Part shown: piece after piece, positions 36,158 through 45,636 of the stretch
Layout of the letters: each line of letters begins with the position of its first letter
Numbering within the stretch: position 1 is the first letter of the stretch
Source: DAOUJI01 sp965237875
Lineage (GTDB): Bacteria; Chloroflexota; Dehalococcoidia; Lucifugimonadales; JAGWBF01
DNA: 64,000 nt
Reading direction: 5' to 3'
Assembly: GCA_965237875.1 (NCBI GenBank)
Contig: CBDEGP010000002.1
Span: 1,550,001 to 1,614,000 of the forward strand
Made by a program: the position numbers and the translations under genes
Notes under the pieces: generated by a model
Databases searched by the model: none
Told to the model about the DNA's origin: nothing
What the model saw: the letters and a program-made list of their open reading frames with translations, nothing else

Positions 36158-37846
36158 CTAGCTGGTCACTGCCCCTAAAGAGGCCGAGGATACTTGGCGG
36201 GCGTATTTAGCTAGAGCTCCTACGGTATATCTTGGCTCCGGGGCCTGCCAGGCCCTTCGTCGCCGCTCCATTTCCTCGTCGGAGACATCCACAGCCAGCA
36301 GGCGCCCAGGAATGTCCAGAGTGACCATGTCGCCGTCGTTCAGCAGTCCGATTGGGCCTCCCACGGCGGCCTCGGGGGCTACGTGGCCTGCCATGAGGCC
36401 GCGCGTGGCGCCCGAAAAGCGTCCGTCCGTCACCAGCGCCACCTGCTCACCCAGCCCCTGGCCAACCAACGCAGCCGTCACTCCCAACATCTCACGCATT
36501 CCGGGGCCGCCCCTGGGCCCCTCATAGCGTATGATGACGACGTCTCCGGCCTGAATCTCCTGGCGCCGTATGGCCGCAAAGGCGTCCTCTTCCCTGTCGA
36601 AGACCCGCGCCGGACCCGTTTGCTGGATGTGGCCCTGGCTGGCCGAGACCTTGACCACTGCGCCTTCCGGGGACAGGTTCCCCTTCAGGATGACCAAGCC
36701 CCCCGTGGGAGCCAAGGGCTGGCCGACCTGGGCCACCACGGGCTGGTCCTCAACCACGTCCAGGTCATCGAGGTTCTCTTTCACGGTCCGCCCTGTAACC
36801 GTCATCTGGCCGCCGTCCAGCAGCCCCGCCGACAGCAGGCGCTTCATTACCAGGGGCACTCCTCCCACCCGGTCCAGGTCCGACATGACATATCGGCCGC
36901 CCGGCTTCATGTCGGCGATGTAGGGTGTATTGGCGCTGATGCGGTCGAAGTCGTCAATGTCCAGGTCAACTTCCGCCTCGCGTGCAACGGCCAGGAGATG
37001 CAGCACGGCGTTGGTGGAGCCTCCCATAGCCGCCACAACGGTGATGGCGTTCTCGAAGGCCTGGCGGGTCATGATGTCTCTGGGCTTGATGCCCCTTTCC
37101 AGGCACCTCATCACCGCCTGGCCGGCCTCGACAGAGCTTGACAACCTGCGCCCGTCTATGGCCGGAATGGAAGCGGCGCCGGGCAGGGACATGCCGATGG
37201 CCTCGATGGCCGCAGCCATGGTGTTGGCTGTGAACAGCCCCGCGCAGGAGCCCTCGCCGGGGCAAGCGCAGGACTCCAGGGCGGTCAGGTCCTGGGTGGA
37301 CATGGAGCCTTTAGAATGGGCGCCTACAGCCTCGAAGACGTCCTGAATGTTCACGTCTCGCTCAAGGAACTGCCCGGGCATAATGGAGCCCCCATATATG
37401 AAGACGGACGGGATGTTCAGCCGTGCGGCGGCCATGAGGGCGCCAGGCAGGTTCTTGTCGCACCCGGCGATGGTCACCAGACCGTCGAAACGCTGGCCAA
37501 AGGCGACCACTTCGATGGAATCGGCTATGACCTCGCGGCTGATGAGGGAGGCCTTCATCCCCTCGGTCCCCATGGATATGCCGTCGCTGACAGTAATGGT
37601 CCCGAACTGGAAAGGCGTGCCTCCTGACGAAGTCACTCCTTCTCTTACCGGCGGAACGAGCCTGCCCAGGTGAACGTTGCAGGGAGTGATGTCGCTGGCC
37701 AAATTGGCGATGCCTATGAAAGGCTTGTCAAGGTCTTCCCGGCTGAGGCCCATAGCCAGGAGCATTGCTCTGGCGGGAGCCCTGTCAGGACCCTCGGTGA
37801 TGTCACGGCTCATGTGCTTTAGACCGACGCCGCTGGCGGTTGCCAT
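36158..37846 (-). CDS. ilvD: Dihydroxy-acid dehydratase
   Basis: A 562-residue IlvD/Edd family enzyme that dehydrates 2,3-dihydroxy acids in valine, isoleucine and leucine synthesis. Fe-S ligand Cys residues are visible in SDITPCN, AGCDKNLPG and ACPGEGSCAGLFTANTM. The C-terminal GRFSGATRGLMAGHVAPEA segment is typical. GGAGG lies just before the ATG. No other branched-chain synthesis gene is adjacent. A sugar-acid dehydratase relative is possible but the length and motifs fit IlvD. Confidence 0.93.
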   Translation of the reverse strand: MATASGVGLKHMSRDITEGPDRAPARAMLLAMGLSREDLDKPFIGIANLASDITPCNVHLGRLVPPVREGVTSSGGTPFQFGTITVSDGISMGTEGMKASLISREVIADSIEVVAFGQRFDGLVTIAGCDKNLPGALMAAARLNIPSVFIYGGSIMPGQFLERDVNIQDVFEAVGAHSKGSMSTQDLTALESCACPGEGSCAGLFTANTMAAAIEAIGMSLPGAASIPAIDGRRLSSSVEAGQAVMRCLERGIKPRDIMTRQAFENAITVVAAMGGSTNAVLHLLAVAREAEVDLDIDDFDRISANTPYIADMKPGGRYVMSDLDRVGGVPLVMKRLLSAGLLDGGQMTVTGRTVKENLDDLDVVEDQPVVAQVGQPLAPTGGLVILKGNLSPEGAVVKVSASQGHIQQTGPARVFDREEDAFAAIRRQEIQAGDVVIIRYEGPRGGPGMREMLGVTAALVGQGLGEQVALVTDGRFSGATRGLMAGHVAPEAAVGGPIGLLNDGDMVTLDIPGRLLAVDVSDEEMERRRRAWQAPEPRYTVGALAKYARQVSSASLGAVTS

Positions 37847-37945
37847 AGTTCCTCCTTTGTCGAAATAGACTCCGGGAAGACGCCTTCCAAGGGGCCTAAT
37901 CGCAGGGAAATAACGGTGATTTTGTCGTCAATGGGGCGTAGGCCC

Positions 37946-37975
37946 ATTATATGTAGGTCGGGCAGCCAGCCACAA
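37946..37975 (-). promoter_or_regulatory. Promoter of ilvD
   Basis: On the minus strand TTGTGG (37975-37970) and TATAAT (37951-37946) have an 18-base spacer, 100 bases before the ilvD ATG. A short hairpin ATGGG...CCCAT lies just after the -10 box. I see no T-box or leader peptide. Confidence 0.5.
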
Positions 37976-37985
37976 CACGGATCGA

Positions 37986-38948
37986 TCAGAAGGGCAATTC
38001 CTGGCCGACGCCCCTCTCACGCGCCTTCTTATATACGTGGAGGGCCGCCGCCACGTCCTCCAAGGCCACTCCCTGGGACTCGAAAAGAGTCACGTCAACA
38101 GCGCCAGGACGCCCGATTACCTTTCTGGTCACCAAGTCCGCCAGCGTGTTGACCTTGCCCCAGCGGAATGATCCCCGCTCGGACGGCCAAATCAGGTCTC
38201 CGCATTCCGCCTTGGCTTGGTCCAGATCGTCGACGACGATGACCGACGAACGAGTCACGGTCTCCTCGTCGACCTCACGCCGCAACCAGTGGTTGCCCCC
38301 GGCCGCATTCACGTGGGCCCCGTCCTTCAGCCATTCGCCCATGAGCACGGGGTCTCTGGAGTCTGTAATTGTGACGGCAATGTCGGCGCCGCGAATGCAC
38401 TCCTCGGCGTTGTCCACCGGAGTCACCTCTACGTCCAACCGTTGGGCCATTCTGGAGCAGAAGGCCTCGCGGTTGGCCGCGTTCCGGCTGAAGGCCCGTA
38501 TATGCTTGATTGGCCGGACCGCGCATATAGCCTCCAGTTGGCTCCTGGCCTGGAACCCGGTCCCAATTATGCCCACGGTCTCGGCGTTCTCGACCGCCAT
38601 GAACCTGGAGGCCAGCCCTGAGGCCGCTCCCGTCCTGATCTGGCCCAGGGTCCCCGCTTCCATCACGGACAGCAGCCCTCCCCTTTCGCCGTCGTAAAGC
38701 ATCATCAGGAACTTGCTTTCACCCCGGGGGAATGTGGTATAGGCCTTGTAGCCGAACCCGATCATATCGGTAGCGACGGCGGCAGCGGACATCAGATGCA
38801 GAAATCCCCTTGGAAGACGTATCCTGTGGCGGGGAACGTTCTCTGCGAGGCCGCCAGCCGAGTGGATGAAGGCCGTCTCCAGCGCCCCGATGCATTCTTT
38901 CACGGTAAGCAGTCCCCGGACCTCGCTTTCATTCAGAAACAGGGCCAT
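37986..38948 (-). CDS. Ornithine cyclodeaminase/mu-crystallin family protein
   Basis: A 320-residue NAD(P)-binding protein of the ornithine cyclodeaminase group. The N-terminal half has FLNESEVRGLLTVKECIGALE and SKFLMMLYDGERGGLLSVMEAGTLGQIRTGAASGLA. The Rossmann turn is VGIIGTGFQARSQLEAI. Relatives make proline from ornithine or reduce imines and 2-oxo acids. GGAGG lies seven bases upstream. It lies downstream of the epimerase gene on the same strand. Confidence 0.9.
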   Translation of the reverse strand: MALFLNESEVRGLLTVKECIGALETAFIHSAGGLAENVPRHRIRLPRGFLHLMSAAAVATDMIGFGYKAYTTFPRGESKFLMMLYDGERGGLLSVMEAGTLGQIRTGAASGLASRFMAVENAETVGIIGTGFQARSQLEAICAVRPIKHIRAFSRNAANREAFCSRMAQRLDVEVTPVDNAEECIRGADIAVTITDSRDPVLMGEWLKDGAHVNAAGGNHWLRREVDEETVTRSSVIVVDDLDQAKAECGDLIWPSERGSFRWGKVNTLADLVTRKVIGRPGAVDVTLFESQGVALEDVAAALHVYKKARERGVGQELPF

Positions 38949-39171
38949 CGGACCTCCAGGAATTAGTCTTGTGGAAGGATTTGCTCAGCCCAACGGCCCG
39001 TAGAATAGCTTGAAGAAGCGTCCGTGTCCACCACTCCATAACCCACAGGTTGGGCGCCGGGTTGAGAAGCCCGGCGGAAGAAAGACCCCGGAGCCATGAA
39101 AGGGAGGTGTACACGGGCGCGGCGCCTTCGAGGGCCTGGATCCTGCCCCGTCCGCTGGAATAACGGGCCAT
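38929..39171 (-). CDS. Possible 80-residue coupled small protein
   Basis: An 80-residue open frame whose ATG overlaps the stop of the epimerase gene by one base (TGATG) and whose end overlaps the cyclodeaminase start by 20 bases. The first 45 residues have codon use like the neighbours, the last 30 less so. I recognise no family. The overlap arrangement supports translation, but chance is possible, and it may be only a spacer. Confidence 0.3.
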   Translation of the reverse strand: MARYSSGRGRIQALEGAAPVYTSLSWLRGLSSAGLLNPAPNLWVMEWWTRTLLQAILRAVGLSKSFHKTNSWRSDGPVSE

Positions 39172-40139
39172 CAGGGGTTCTGGTCAGGCAGGAAGGACAT
39201 GAGAGCATCGGTGGATGTATACGTGAACTTGAACCCGGTGTCCCGTTTTAGCTTGGCCGTGCTCATGATGATGGGATGCCGTACGAAGTCCAACCCAGAA
39301 GAAGGAGACTCTTTCTGGATGCCAAGCTTCCACGCCGTCTCGACCAGCCCATAGGCCAAGAAGGACGGCAGGAATACAAGCTTGCGATTGGACAATCTTG
39401 CCATCCGGCTATAGTGTATGACCCCGTCTCCGGCCACGTTGTATGTGCCCGGAATGGGATTGTTTATGAAACAATGGAGAACGGAGGCAACGTCGTATTC
39501 GTGGACGAACTGCAATGGAGGGTCTGAGCCGGCTACACCCATGAGCGCCGGCTTAAACAGCGCCCTGGTGACGTAATTGTCGGCGCCGGGACCCATTACG
39601 ACGCAAGGGCGCAGGACCGAGACTATGACCCCTGGATTCTCGGTGGCGAAGGTCCGGACCATCTCCTCGGCCATAGACTTTTCCACGGAGTATTGGAACC
39701 TCTTCGAGGGGCGGACGGAAGTTTCCTCGGTAATGGGTATCGGATTGTCCCGTTGGGCGCCGTAGATAGTATGGGAACTGACATAGACAAGATTCCTGAC
39801 CCTGGCCCCCCGGCAAGCATTGAGCACGCTTGCCAGGCCTTTCAGGTTGTTGGCTCTGACTCCCTCCACCTCTTTACGAGTCCTGCCCGGCTTCAGGATG
39901 AAGGCCAGATGCACCACCGTGTCCACGTGATGATCCTTGAAAAGGTCTTCCGTGGACTGGACGATGTCCATCCGACGGGTGGTTACGTTGTGGAAAGGAA
40001 GGGGCAGCGGCCGGTGATCGATGGCCAGCACCCGGCCCAGCGATTCATCCTCTTCCAGGCGCCCCAAGAGGTTTGTCCCGACATATCCAGACGCTCCAGT
40101 TACGGCTACGACCGTCGGTCTGACCCCATTCCTTACCAT
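39171..40139 (-). CDS. NAD-dependent epimerase/dehydratase family protein
   Basis: A 322-residue extended SDR. The nucleotide-binding turn GASGYVG is near residues 15-21, the active-site Tyr and Lys are in YSVEK, and VYVSSHTIYGAQ supplies the Ser region. Family members epimerise or reduce nucleotide sugars, sterols or similar. It lies just downstream of the hopanoid cluster on the same strand, separated by 195 bases, so a role in hopanoid decoration is possible but not shown. Confidence 0.85.
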   Translation of the reverse strand: MVRNGVRPTVVAVTGASGYVGTNLLGRLEEDESLGRVLAIDHRPLPLPFHNVTTRRMDIVQSTEDLFKDHHVDTVVHLAFILKPGRTRKEVEGVRANNLKGLASVLNACRGARVRNLVYVSSHTIYGAQRDNPIPITEETSVRPSKRFQYSVEKSMAEEMVRTFATENPGVIVSVLRPCVVMGPGADNYVTRALFKPALMGVAGSDPPLQFVHEYDVASVLHCFINNPIPGTYNVAGDGVIHYSRMARLSNRKLVFLPSFLAYGLVETAWKLGIQKESPSSGLDFVRHPIIMSTAKLKRDTGFKFTYTSTDALMSFLPDQNP

Positions 40140-40334
40140 GCCCTTTGTCCCCAGTCGTGATTCTCCACAGCGCCGAGAGGTCCAACAAGACAGTTGCGAC
40201 CACCCGCGTTGATGATCACGGCAGTTTATTTGGCCATTAATATTACATCATTATCTCGTGCGATAGATGCTCCAAGGGGCAATTCATTGATTCGCGCTCC
40301 TGTCCAAGGCGGATTCAGGCGCCGGAGCGGGGTT

Positions 40335-41228
40335 TCAACGGCGCCCAGGGCCGGGACTTCCCATGGGGAGGAGGCTGCGCGCCCACGCAGTGGCCGTAAC
40401 CAAATACTTCTCCCGCGCGGTCAGGCTCACACGCCCGGCGAATACGTCGAAGTTCCTGTCCTCCAACCTGTCCAGGATGTGGCTGTACAGCCGTGCCAGG
40501 ACTGCCGGACACGCACGTTCCCTGGCGGACAGATAGGGCAGCAGCTTGAAGCCGCTCTCGAAGTATGTTCGGGCCCGGTGGGCCTGGAACCTCATAAGAT
40601 TGTTGAAGCGCTCGTTGACAACGCCGTCTCGGAGTTCGTCTATGGAGTAACCGAACTCCTCGATCTCGTTCAGCGGAATGTAGACCCGGCCGCGGTCCAG
40701 GTCTTCTTTGACGTCTCTAAGGATGTTGGTAAGCTGCATGGCCACACCCAAGTCTATGGCGTGACCCTTGGCCCGCTCATCGGTGTATCCGAATATACGG
40801 ATGCAGCAGAGCCCGACCACCGAGGCCACCTTGTAACAATAGTCGGTGAGCTCGACGAAATTATTGTACGTGTGCTTCGTCAGGTCCGTTTCAACTCCGG
40901 CCACCACCTCCAGGAAGTAGTCCTCTGGGATGTCGAAGGTTGACGCAGTGTCGGCTATGGCCGTAAATACGGGATCGGCGGCGGGGTCGTCGACGACTCC
41001 CTTGTACGCCAGGGACAGCTTGCGGCGAATCTCCTTCAACCGGGCCAATTTCTCGTCGATGGGGAGGTCTTCGTCGCTGGCGTCGTCACAGAGCCTGCAA
41101 AAGGCGTAGGACGCGTAAATCGACTGGCGCTTTCTGGCGGGCAGGGTGATGAAAGCGTAGTAGAAGTTCTTCGCCTCGCGTTTAGCTATAAGGCGACATG
41201 CATCATAGGCCAGGTCCACGTACTGCAT
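40335..41228 (-). CDS. hpnD: Squalene/phytoene synthase family protein (HpnD-like)
   Basis: A 297-residue head-to-head prenyl condensing enzyme. The two Asp-rich motifs are DDASD at 48-52 and RDVKED at 171-176 (in LTNILRDVKEDLDRGRVYIPLNE). It resembles HpnD and CrtB more than eukaryotic-type squalene synthase. In the HpnCDE route, HpnD makes presqualene diphosphate from two FPP, but no HpnC or HpnE is in the cluster. It is the last gene of the hopanoid group, so squalene supply is its likely job. Confidence 0.88.
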   Translation of the reverse strand: MQYVDLAYDACRLIAKREAKNFYYAFITLPARKRQSIYASYAFCRLCDDASDEDLPIDEKLARLKEIRRKLSLAYKGVVDDPAADPVFTAIADTASTFDIPEDYFLEVVAGVETDLTKHTYNNFVELTDYCYKVASVVGLCCIRIFGYTDERAKGHAIDLGVAMQLTNILRDVKEDLDRGRVYIPLNEIEEFGYSIDELRDGVVNERFNNLMRFQAHRARTYFESGFKLLPYLSARERACPAVLARLYSHILDRLEDRNFDVFAGRVSLTAREKYLVTATAWARSLLPMGSPGPGRR

Positions 41229-41246
41229 GGCGTAGGGGCCTCTTCA

Positions 41247-41828
41247 TCACTGGCCTATAACCTGGACCACCACTTCACGAGGTCGTGGATGGTCCAGCTC
41301 AACCATGAAGATGCTTTGCCACGCGCCAAAGACCAGGCCGCCGTTTGCTATGGGTATGGTCTCGCTGCCGCCCATCAACAAGTGCTGGCAATGGGCGTGG
41401 CCGTTGGGAGCCTCATTGTCCGTCATGTTGACGGTGCGAATCTCGAAGTCATTGTGCCGATAGTATGCGCCCCTGGGCGACATGCGCTCCAAGAACTCCT
41501 CCATATCCTGGAGGAGGAGCGGTTCGTTCTCGTTTATCTTGATGGCGGCGGTCGTGTGTTTTGAATAGACGACTACAAATCCGTTGTTGACGTTGGAATC
41601 GGCCACGCAGTCACGAACATGGGACGTTATGTCCATGAATTCCGGGGCTCTCTCGCTGTGCACCTTTATGCAATATGTCTGGCACAACATGGGCCCGGAA
41701 TTGGAGCTTTCCAACTTCTCGGGACGGGACGCCGGCGCCCTGGCCAAGCTCTCGGGTCCCCGCTTGTGAGGCATAGATATCTGCGTCACGGTCTGAGCGC
41801 TGACTTCCTGGACCACTCGGTCATCCAT
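41247..41828 (-). CDS. YjbQ/UPF0047 family protein
   Basis: A 193-residue protein. Residues from about 47 form the YjbQ fold (YSKHTTAAIKINENEPLLLQDMEEFLE, NGHAHCQHLLMGGSETIPI, WQSIFMVELD). E. coli YjbQ has weak thiamine-phosphate synthase activity, but its main role is uncertain. The 46-residue leader is not usual, yet GGAGGG sits four bases before this ATG, so I keep it. It lies between shc and hpnD, with 18 bases to the latter, inside the hopanoid operon. Confidence 0.85.
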   Translation of the reverse strand: MDDRVVQEVSAQTVTQISMPHKRGPESLARAPASRPEKLESSNSGPMLCQTYCIKVHSERAPEFMDITSHVRDCVADSNVNNGFVVVYSKHTTAAIKINENEPLLLQDMEEFLERMSPRGAYYRHNDFEIRTVNMTDNEAPNGHAHCQHLLMGGSETIPIANGGLVFGAWQSIFMVELDHPRPREVVVQVIGQ

Positions 41829-41893
41829 ATTACCCTCCGCGCCTCCCCAGGAGAAACAGGTTTAACAACCGGCTTCTCCGGAGGACTCCTCTC

Positions 41894-43903
41894 CTAGGCT
41901 GCCTTTGAGGCCTTTTCCCTGTAACGACCCAGAGCCATCAAAGGCCAAATGTTCCGGTACATATGATAGTTAATCATGAATCCGGCCGGCATTTCGGCGC
42001 CCTGGTAGCCGTCATCACTGGGTTTCGGATAACGGGCCAACCGCTTCCCTATACCATAGCCAGGGAATCCTGTGCCCGTAAAGTACGGCTCATCCCAAGA
42101 GCCGTCTTCACGTTGGGTCTCCACCAGGCGCCTTATGCCTCGCTCTGTGGCGGGATGGTCAGTTTCTCCTGCTGACATCAGGGCCAGCAGCGCCCATGCG
42201 GTCTGGGACGGCGTAGACGGTCCACGCCCCCGCCACTGTGAGTCCACATACGAGGCGCAACTCTCTCCCCAACCGCCGTCCGGGTTTTGATGGGCCGCCA
42301 GCCAGTCTACGGCCGTCCTGATATAGGGCTGGCCCATGTCCTCGCCGATGGCCTCAAGGGCGGGCAGGACTGCGCCGGTCCCATAGATGTAGTTGACGCC
42401 CCACCGCCCGAACCAGGGGCCGTCGGGCTCCTGCTCGGACCGGATATACTCATATCCTCTGAGCAAGGGGGCGAAGTCCTTGGAGTAGCCGAGCTTGCCC
42501 AGGGCTTCCAGCACGTGCGCGGCTACGTCGACGCTGGGCGAATCCAGGGTCTCTCCAAAATCGGAGAAGGGTATCTTGGAGACGTACCCGGAGTCGTTGT
42601 CCTTGTCGAAGGCCGCCCATCCCCCGTTGGAGCACTGCATGGCAAGCATCCAATCGACGCCCTTCCGTATGGCTTCAGCCTTCCTGGACTCCCCCTCCGG
42701 GTCAAGGCGGATGTCGTTCAGGGCCATCAACACTTCCGCCGCATCGTCTACGTCGGGATAGGTGTCGTTGGCGAATTCGAAAGCCCATCCGCCCGGCTCC
42801 ACTCCTTTGACATTTACCTGCCAGTCGCCCCCGGAGGTGATTTGCTCATCCAGCATCCAGAGGGCTGCGTTTTGAAGGGCCGGGTGGTCAGGAGCTACGC
42901 CTGAGTCCAACAGCCCGATGGACACAAGACAAGTGTCCCAGACCGGCGACACGCAGGCCTGAACCCTCCACGTGTCGCCCTCCTCGATGCCGAACTTTTC
43001 AAACCCCTCGAAGCCCTTCCTCATCACGGGATGGTCCATGGATAGACCCATGTGCTTGAGGGCGATCAGCGAGTAGACCCACGGCGGCTGGATTCCACCC
43101 CATGAGCCGTCAGCCTCTTGGCGGGACATTATCCATTCCATGGCCTTCCTCGTGGCGCGGTCACGCCCCGGCTTGAAGGGAAGGCCGTTATACAGCCGGA
43201 GGACGGAGTCAGCCATGCGCAGCATCTTGCGCATGGACAAGAGGGATTTGGGTCTGCGAAGAGAGTAGTCCGTGAGTTCCCTGGGAGCGGGGTACAACTC
43301 GTCGATGGCAGCCCATTCCGGCACAGGCTTAGACGGCTGCTCTGACAGGATGATCGTCATCGGCACGACGGTGGCCCTCGCCCAACTGGAGAACCGGTAT
43401 ATATTGAACGGGGCCCAAGTGGGGAGGAGGACTATCTCAGGCAGCATAGCCGGTGTGCCCTTCCATTCCCATTGGCCGAACAGGGACAACCATATCCTGG
43501 TGAATATGCGCACCTCGGGCACGCCGCCCTTGCTCAGTATGAAGTCCCTGGCCTTTTTCATCTCCGGTCGTTCGGAAGAAACGCCGGCCAGCTTCAGGGC
43601 AAAGTAGCACTCGACGGAGGTTGATACGTCGCCGGGCGCCTCGTAATACTGGCCCCAAGAGCCGTCGTCGCGTTGGCGGCTTCGGATGTGGTTGACCAGC
43701 TTGCGCCAGCGTTCTTTGTCCTCAACCTCCAGGAAGTAGGTGAGCATCAGGTACTCGGCTTCCATGGTAGGGTTGGACTCAAGCTCGCCCCACCAGTAGC
43801 CCTCCGGCCATTGGACCGAAAGGATATATTCCTGGGAGCGTTTGATCGCATTCTCAGCCGCTGCCAGGGCGTTCCTATTCGTTTTGCGGGTTAGCTCAAC
43901 CAT
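41894..43903 (-). CDS. shc: Squalene-hopene cyclase
   Basis: A 669-residue class II triterpene cyclase that folds squalene to hopene at the membrane face. The protonating motif DVDD is at 384-387. Multiple QW-type repeats are seen (QRDDGSWGQYYEAPGD, QEADGSWGGIQ, SNGGWAAFD, NPDGGWGES, QREDGSWDE). Length is normal for bacterial SHC (about 630-720). It sits in the middle of the hopanoid operon, after hpnA with a 13-base gap. Confidence 0.96.
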   Translation of the reverse strand: MVELTRKTNRNALAAAENAIKRSQEYILSVQWPEGYWWGELESNPTMEAEYLMLTYFLEVEDKERWRKLVNHIRSRQRDDGSWGQYYEAPGDVSTSVECYFALKLAGVSSERPEMKKARDFILSKGGVPEVRIFTRIWLSLFGQWEWKGTPAMLPEIVLLPTWAPFNIYRFSSWARATVVPMTIILSEQPSKPVPEWAAIDELYPAPRELTDYSLRRPKSLLSMRKMLRMADSVLRLYNGLPFKPGRDRATRKAMEWIMSRQEADGSWGGIQPPWVYSLIALKHMGLSMDHPVMRKGFEGFEKFGIEEGDTWRVQACVSPVWDTCLVSIGLLDSGVAPDHPALQNAALWMLDEQITSGGDWQVNVKGVEPGGWAFEFANDTYPDVDDAAEVLMALNDIRLDPEGESRKAEAIRKGVDWMLAMQCSNGGWAAFDKDNDSGYVSKIPFSDFGETLDSPSVDVAAHVLEALGKLGYSKDFAPLLRGYEYIRSEQEPDGPWFGRWGVNYIYGTGAVLPALEAIGEDMGQPYIRTAVDWLAAHQNPDGGWGESCASYVDSQWRGRGPSTPSQTAWALLALMSAGETDHPATERGIRRLVETQREDGSWDEPYFTGTGFPGYGIGKRLARYPKPSDDGYQGAEMPAGFMINYHMYRNIWPLMALGRYREKASKAA

Positions 43904-43916
43904 ATTTCATTCTCTT

Positions 43917-44900
43917 TTAACAGTAGTTGTGGTCCCTGAACCACTTGACTGCTTTCTCCAAGGCGCCTTCCACCGGACTCTGGGGCAGGCCCAACTCGCT
44001 GACCGCTTTCGTGCAATCGACGAACATGGGCTTTCGCGCAAGCTTGAGGGCTTCCACCGGAATTGCCGGCTCACGCTTCATCAGTCCAGATTCGACAAGG
44101 CCGTCGAAATAACCTGCCGCCATAGCCGCCCAGAAGGGTATGCGGATTCTGGGGGCTCTGCTTCCCGTCAGGTCGGCCAGCGCTCTTAGGACCTCCTCCA
44201 GCAGCATGTTTCGGTTCCCCAGAAGGTAACGCTCTCCCTCTTTCCCCCGTTCCAGGGCCAATACATGGCCCCTGGCAACATCCTCAACGTCCACCACGTT
44301 CAGCCCAGTGTTCACGTAGGCAGGCATTCTCCCCTTGAGGAAGTCCACCACGACCTTACCCGACGGCGTAGGCTTGACGTCCCAGGGTCCAACCGGGTAG
44401 GTGGGGTTCACCACCACCACCGGAAGCCCCAATTTTGCCTGCTCCAGCGCCACCTTCTCCGCCATATACTTGGACTTCTTGTAGTGGCCCTTCAGTTCGC
44501 CAGGGTCGGGGTGGTCTTCTTCAGTCGCCAGCCTGTCTCTGCGAAACCCAACCGTTGAGACGGTGCTGGTGTGCACCACCCGGTCCACCTTGGCGCGTCC
44601 GGCCTCTTCCAGGACGTTTCTGGTCCCCTCCACGTTGACCTCATAGATGCGGTGGGGAGTCCTTGACCAGAAAGCATAGACGGCGGCGCAGTGGACCACC
44701 GCGTTGCATCCATCAAGAGCAGAAGCTACGGACTGCCGGTCGGTCACGTCGCCTAGAGCTGTCTCGACGCCTGTGTCTTCTAAATTTATTAACGTGCTCT
44801 CCGGTCTAACCAGAGCCTTGACCTGATGCCCTCCCATCACGAGGGCCCGGACTACGTTCCCTCCTATAAAACCTGTCGCTCCGGTGACCAATGCCTTCAA
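43917..44900 (-). CDS. hpnA: Hopanoid-associated sugar epimerase HpnA
   Basis: A 327-residue extended SDR. The turn GATGFIGGNVVRAL is at the N-terminus; VVHTSTVSTVGF and a YKKSKYMAEK segment supply active-site Ser, Tyr and Lys. HpnA is linked to hopanoid head-group sugar chemistry and is normally found with shc. Its ATG lies one base after the stop of hpnG, which implies tight coupling. Confidence 0.92.
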   Translation of the reverse strand: MKALVTGATGFIGGNVVRALVMGGHQVKALVRPESTLINLEDTGVETALGDVTDRQSVASALDGCNAVVHCAAVYAFWSRTPHRIYEVNVEGTRNVLEEAGRAKVDRVVHTSTVSTVGFRRDRLATEEDHPDPGELKGHYKKSKYMAEKVALEQAKLGLPVVVVNPTYPVGPWDVKPTPSGKVVVDFLKGRMPAYVNTGLNVVDVEDVARGHVLALERGKEGERYLLGNRNMLLEEVLRALADLTGSRAPRIRIPFWAAMAAGYFDGLVESGLMKREPAIPVEALKLARKPMFVDCTKAVSELGLPQSPVEGALEKAVKWFRDHNYC

Positions 44901-44901
44901 G

Positions 44902-45633
44902 CTACTGCCCGCTCGGAGCCACGTCCCTCCCGCTGATTGTCGCCTCTAATGTCATCGGCAGATAGGCTTGCAGGAACCGTTCCAAAGAACGCGCCGCTCT
45001 GGACATCCCGCCGGCCAAAGCCATGAGCGCCGGCATATTCCAAGGATGAGTGACAGCATGAGAAACCCCCGATACGGCCTGGCTTGCCGGTGAGGCGCCT
45101 CCGATGTCCGCCACTTGGGGCGGCAAATATTGGTCCGCGGTGTCCACGACTGCTCTGACGCTGGCGAAGGGGACTCCGAGACGGGACGCCTCTTTAGCGT
45201 AGTAGTAGTCTTCCATAGTCACGTAAGAGGCTCCTGTCCGGTCCAGGACATCACTTTTTTCAGCGGCCGTGCATACCGGCCGGCGGGACGTATAGCCCGG
45301 CAATGGGCGGCAGCCCACTTCCGAGGCGGCCATCCGGACCGCGGCCAACATCTCCTGGTCGCATTCGATGGGGGGACCGTCTTCTTCTTGGATTCGGGTT
45401 GCCGCCACCAGGTCGCCGGCCTTGAGGACCGGGTCCAGGCCGCCGGCGAACCCGAAAGCCAGAATGGAACCCCCGCCCCGTACACTCTCCGTCAATGGAC
45501 CTAAAGAGAAACCGGACGGCCACGGCCCCACTCCGGTGACGAATGAGCTGGCATGAATGTTGGATAAAGCGGCCGCTCTGCGGAGGGCTCGCGCCTCCCG
45601 CACCATAGGCGTCAAGAAGATCGTACGAGACAT
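44902..45633 (-). CDS. hpnG: Hopanoid nucleoside phosphorylase HpnG
   Basis: A 243-residue member of the nucleoside phosphorylase superfamily. VTGVGP, GFAGGLDPVLKAGDLVAATRI and VTMEDYYYAKEA are the recognisable core. HpnG removes adenine from adenosylhopane to yield ribosylhopane (via a phosphorylated form), the step after HpnH. The order hpnH-hpnG-hpnA-shc matches the pathway. Only three bases separate it from hpnH. Confidence 0.9.
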   Translation of the reverse strand: MSRTIFLTPMVREARALRRAAALSNIHASSFVTGVGPWPSGFSLGPLTESVRGGGSILAFGFAGGLDPVLKAGDLVAATRIQEEDGPPIECDQEMLAAVRMAASEVGCRPLPGYTSRRPVCTAAEKSDVLDRTGASYVTMEDYYYAKEASRLGVPFASVRAVVDTADQYLPPQVADIGGASPASQAVSGVSHAVTHPWNMPALMALAGGMSRAARSLERFLQAYLPMTLEATISGRDVAPSGQ

Positions 45634-45636
45634 AAG

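Noticed and set aside
40194..40943. 249-residue frame on + over the hpnD gene
   Set aside because: It is antisense to a gene with clear catalytic motifs and shows no family features.
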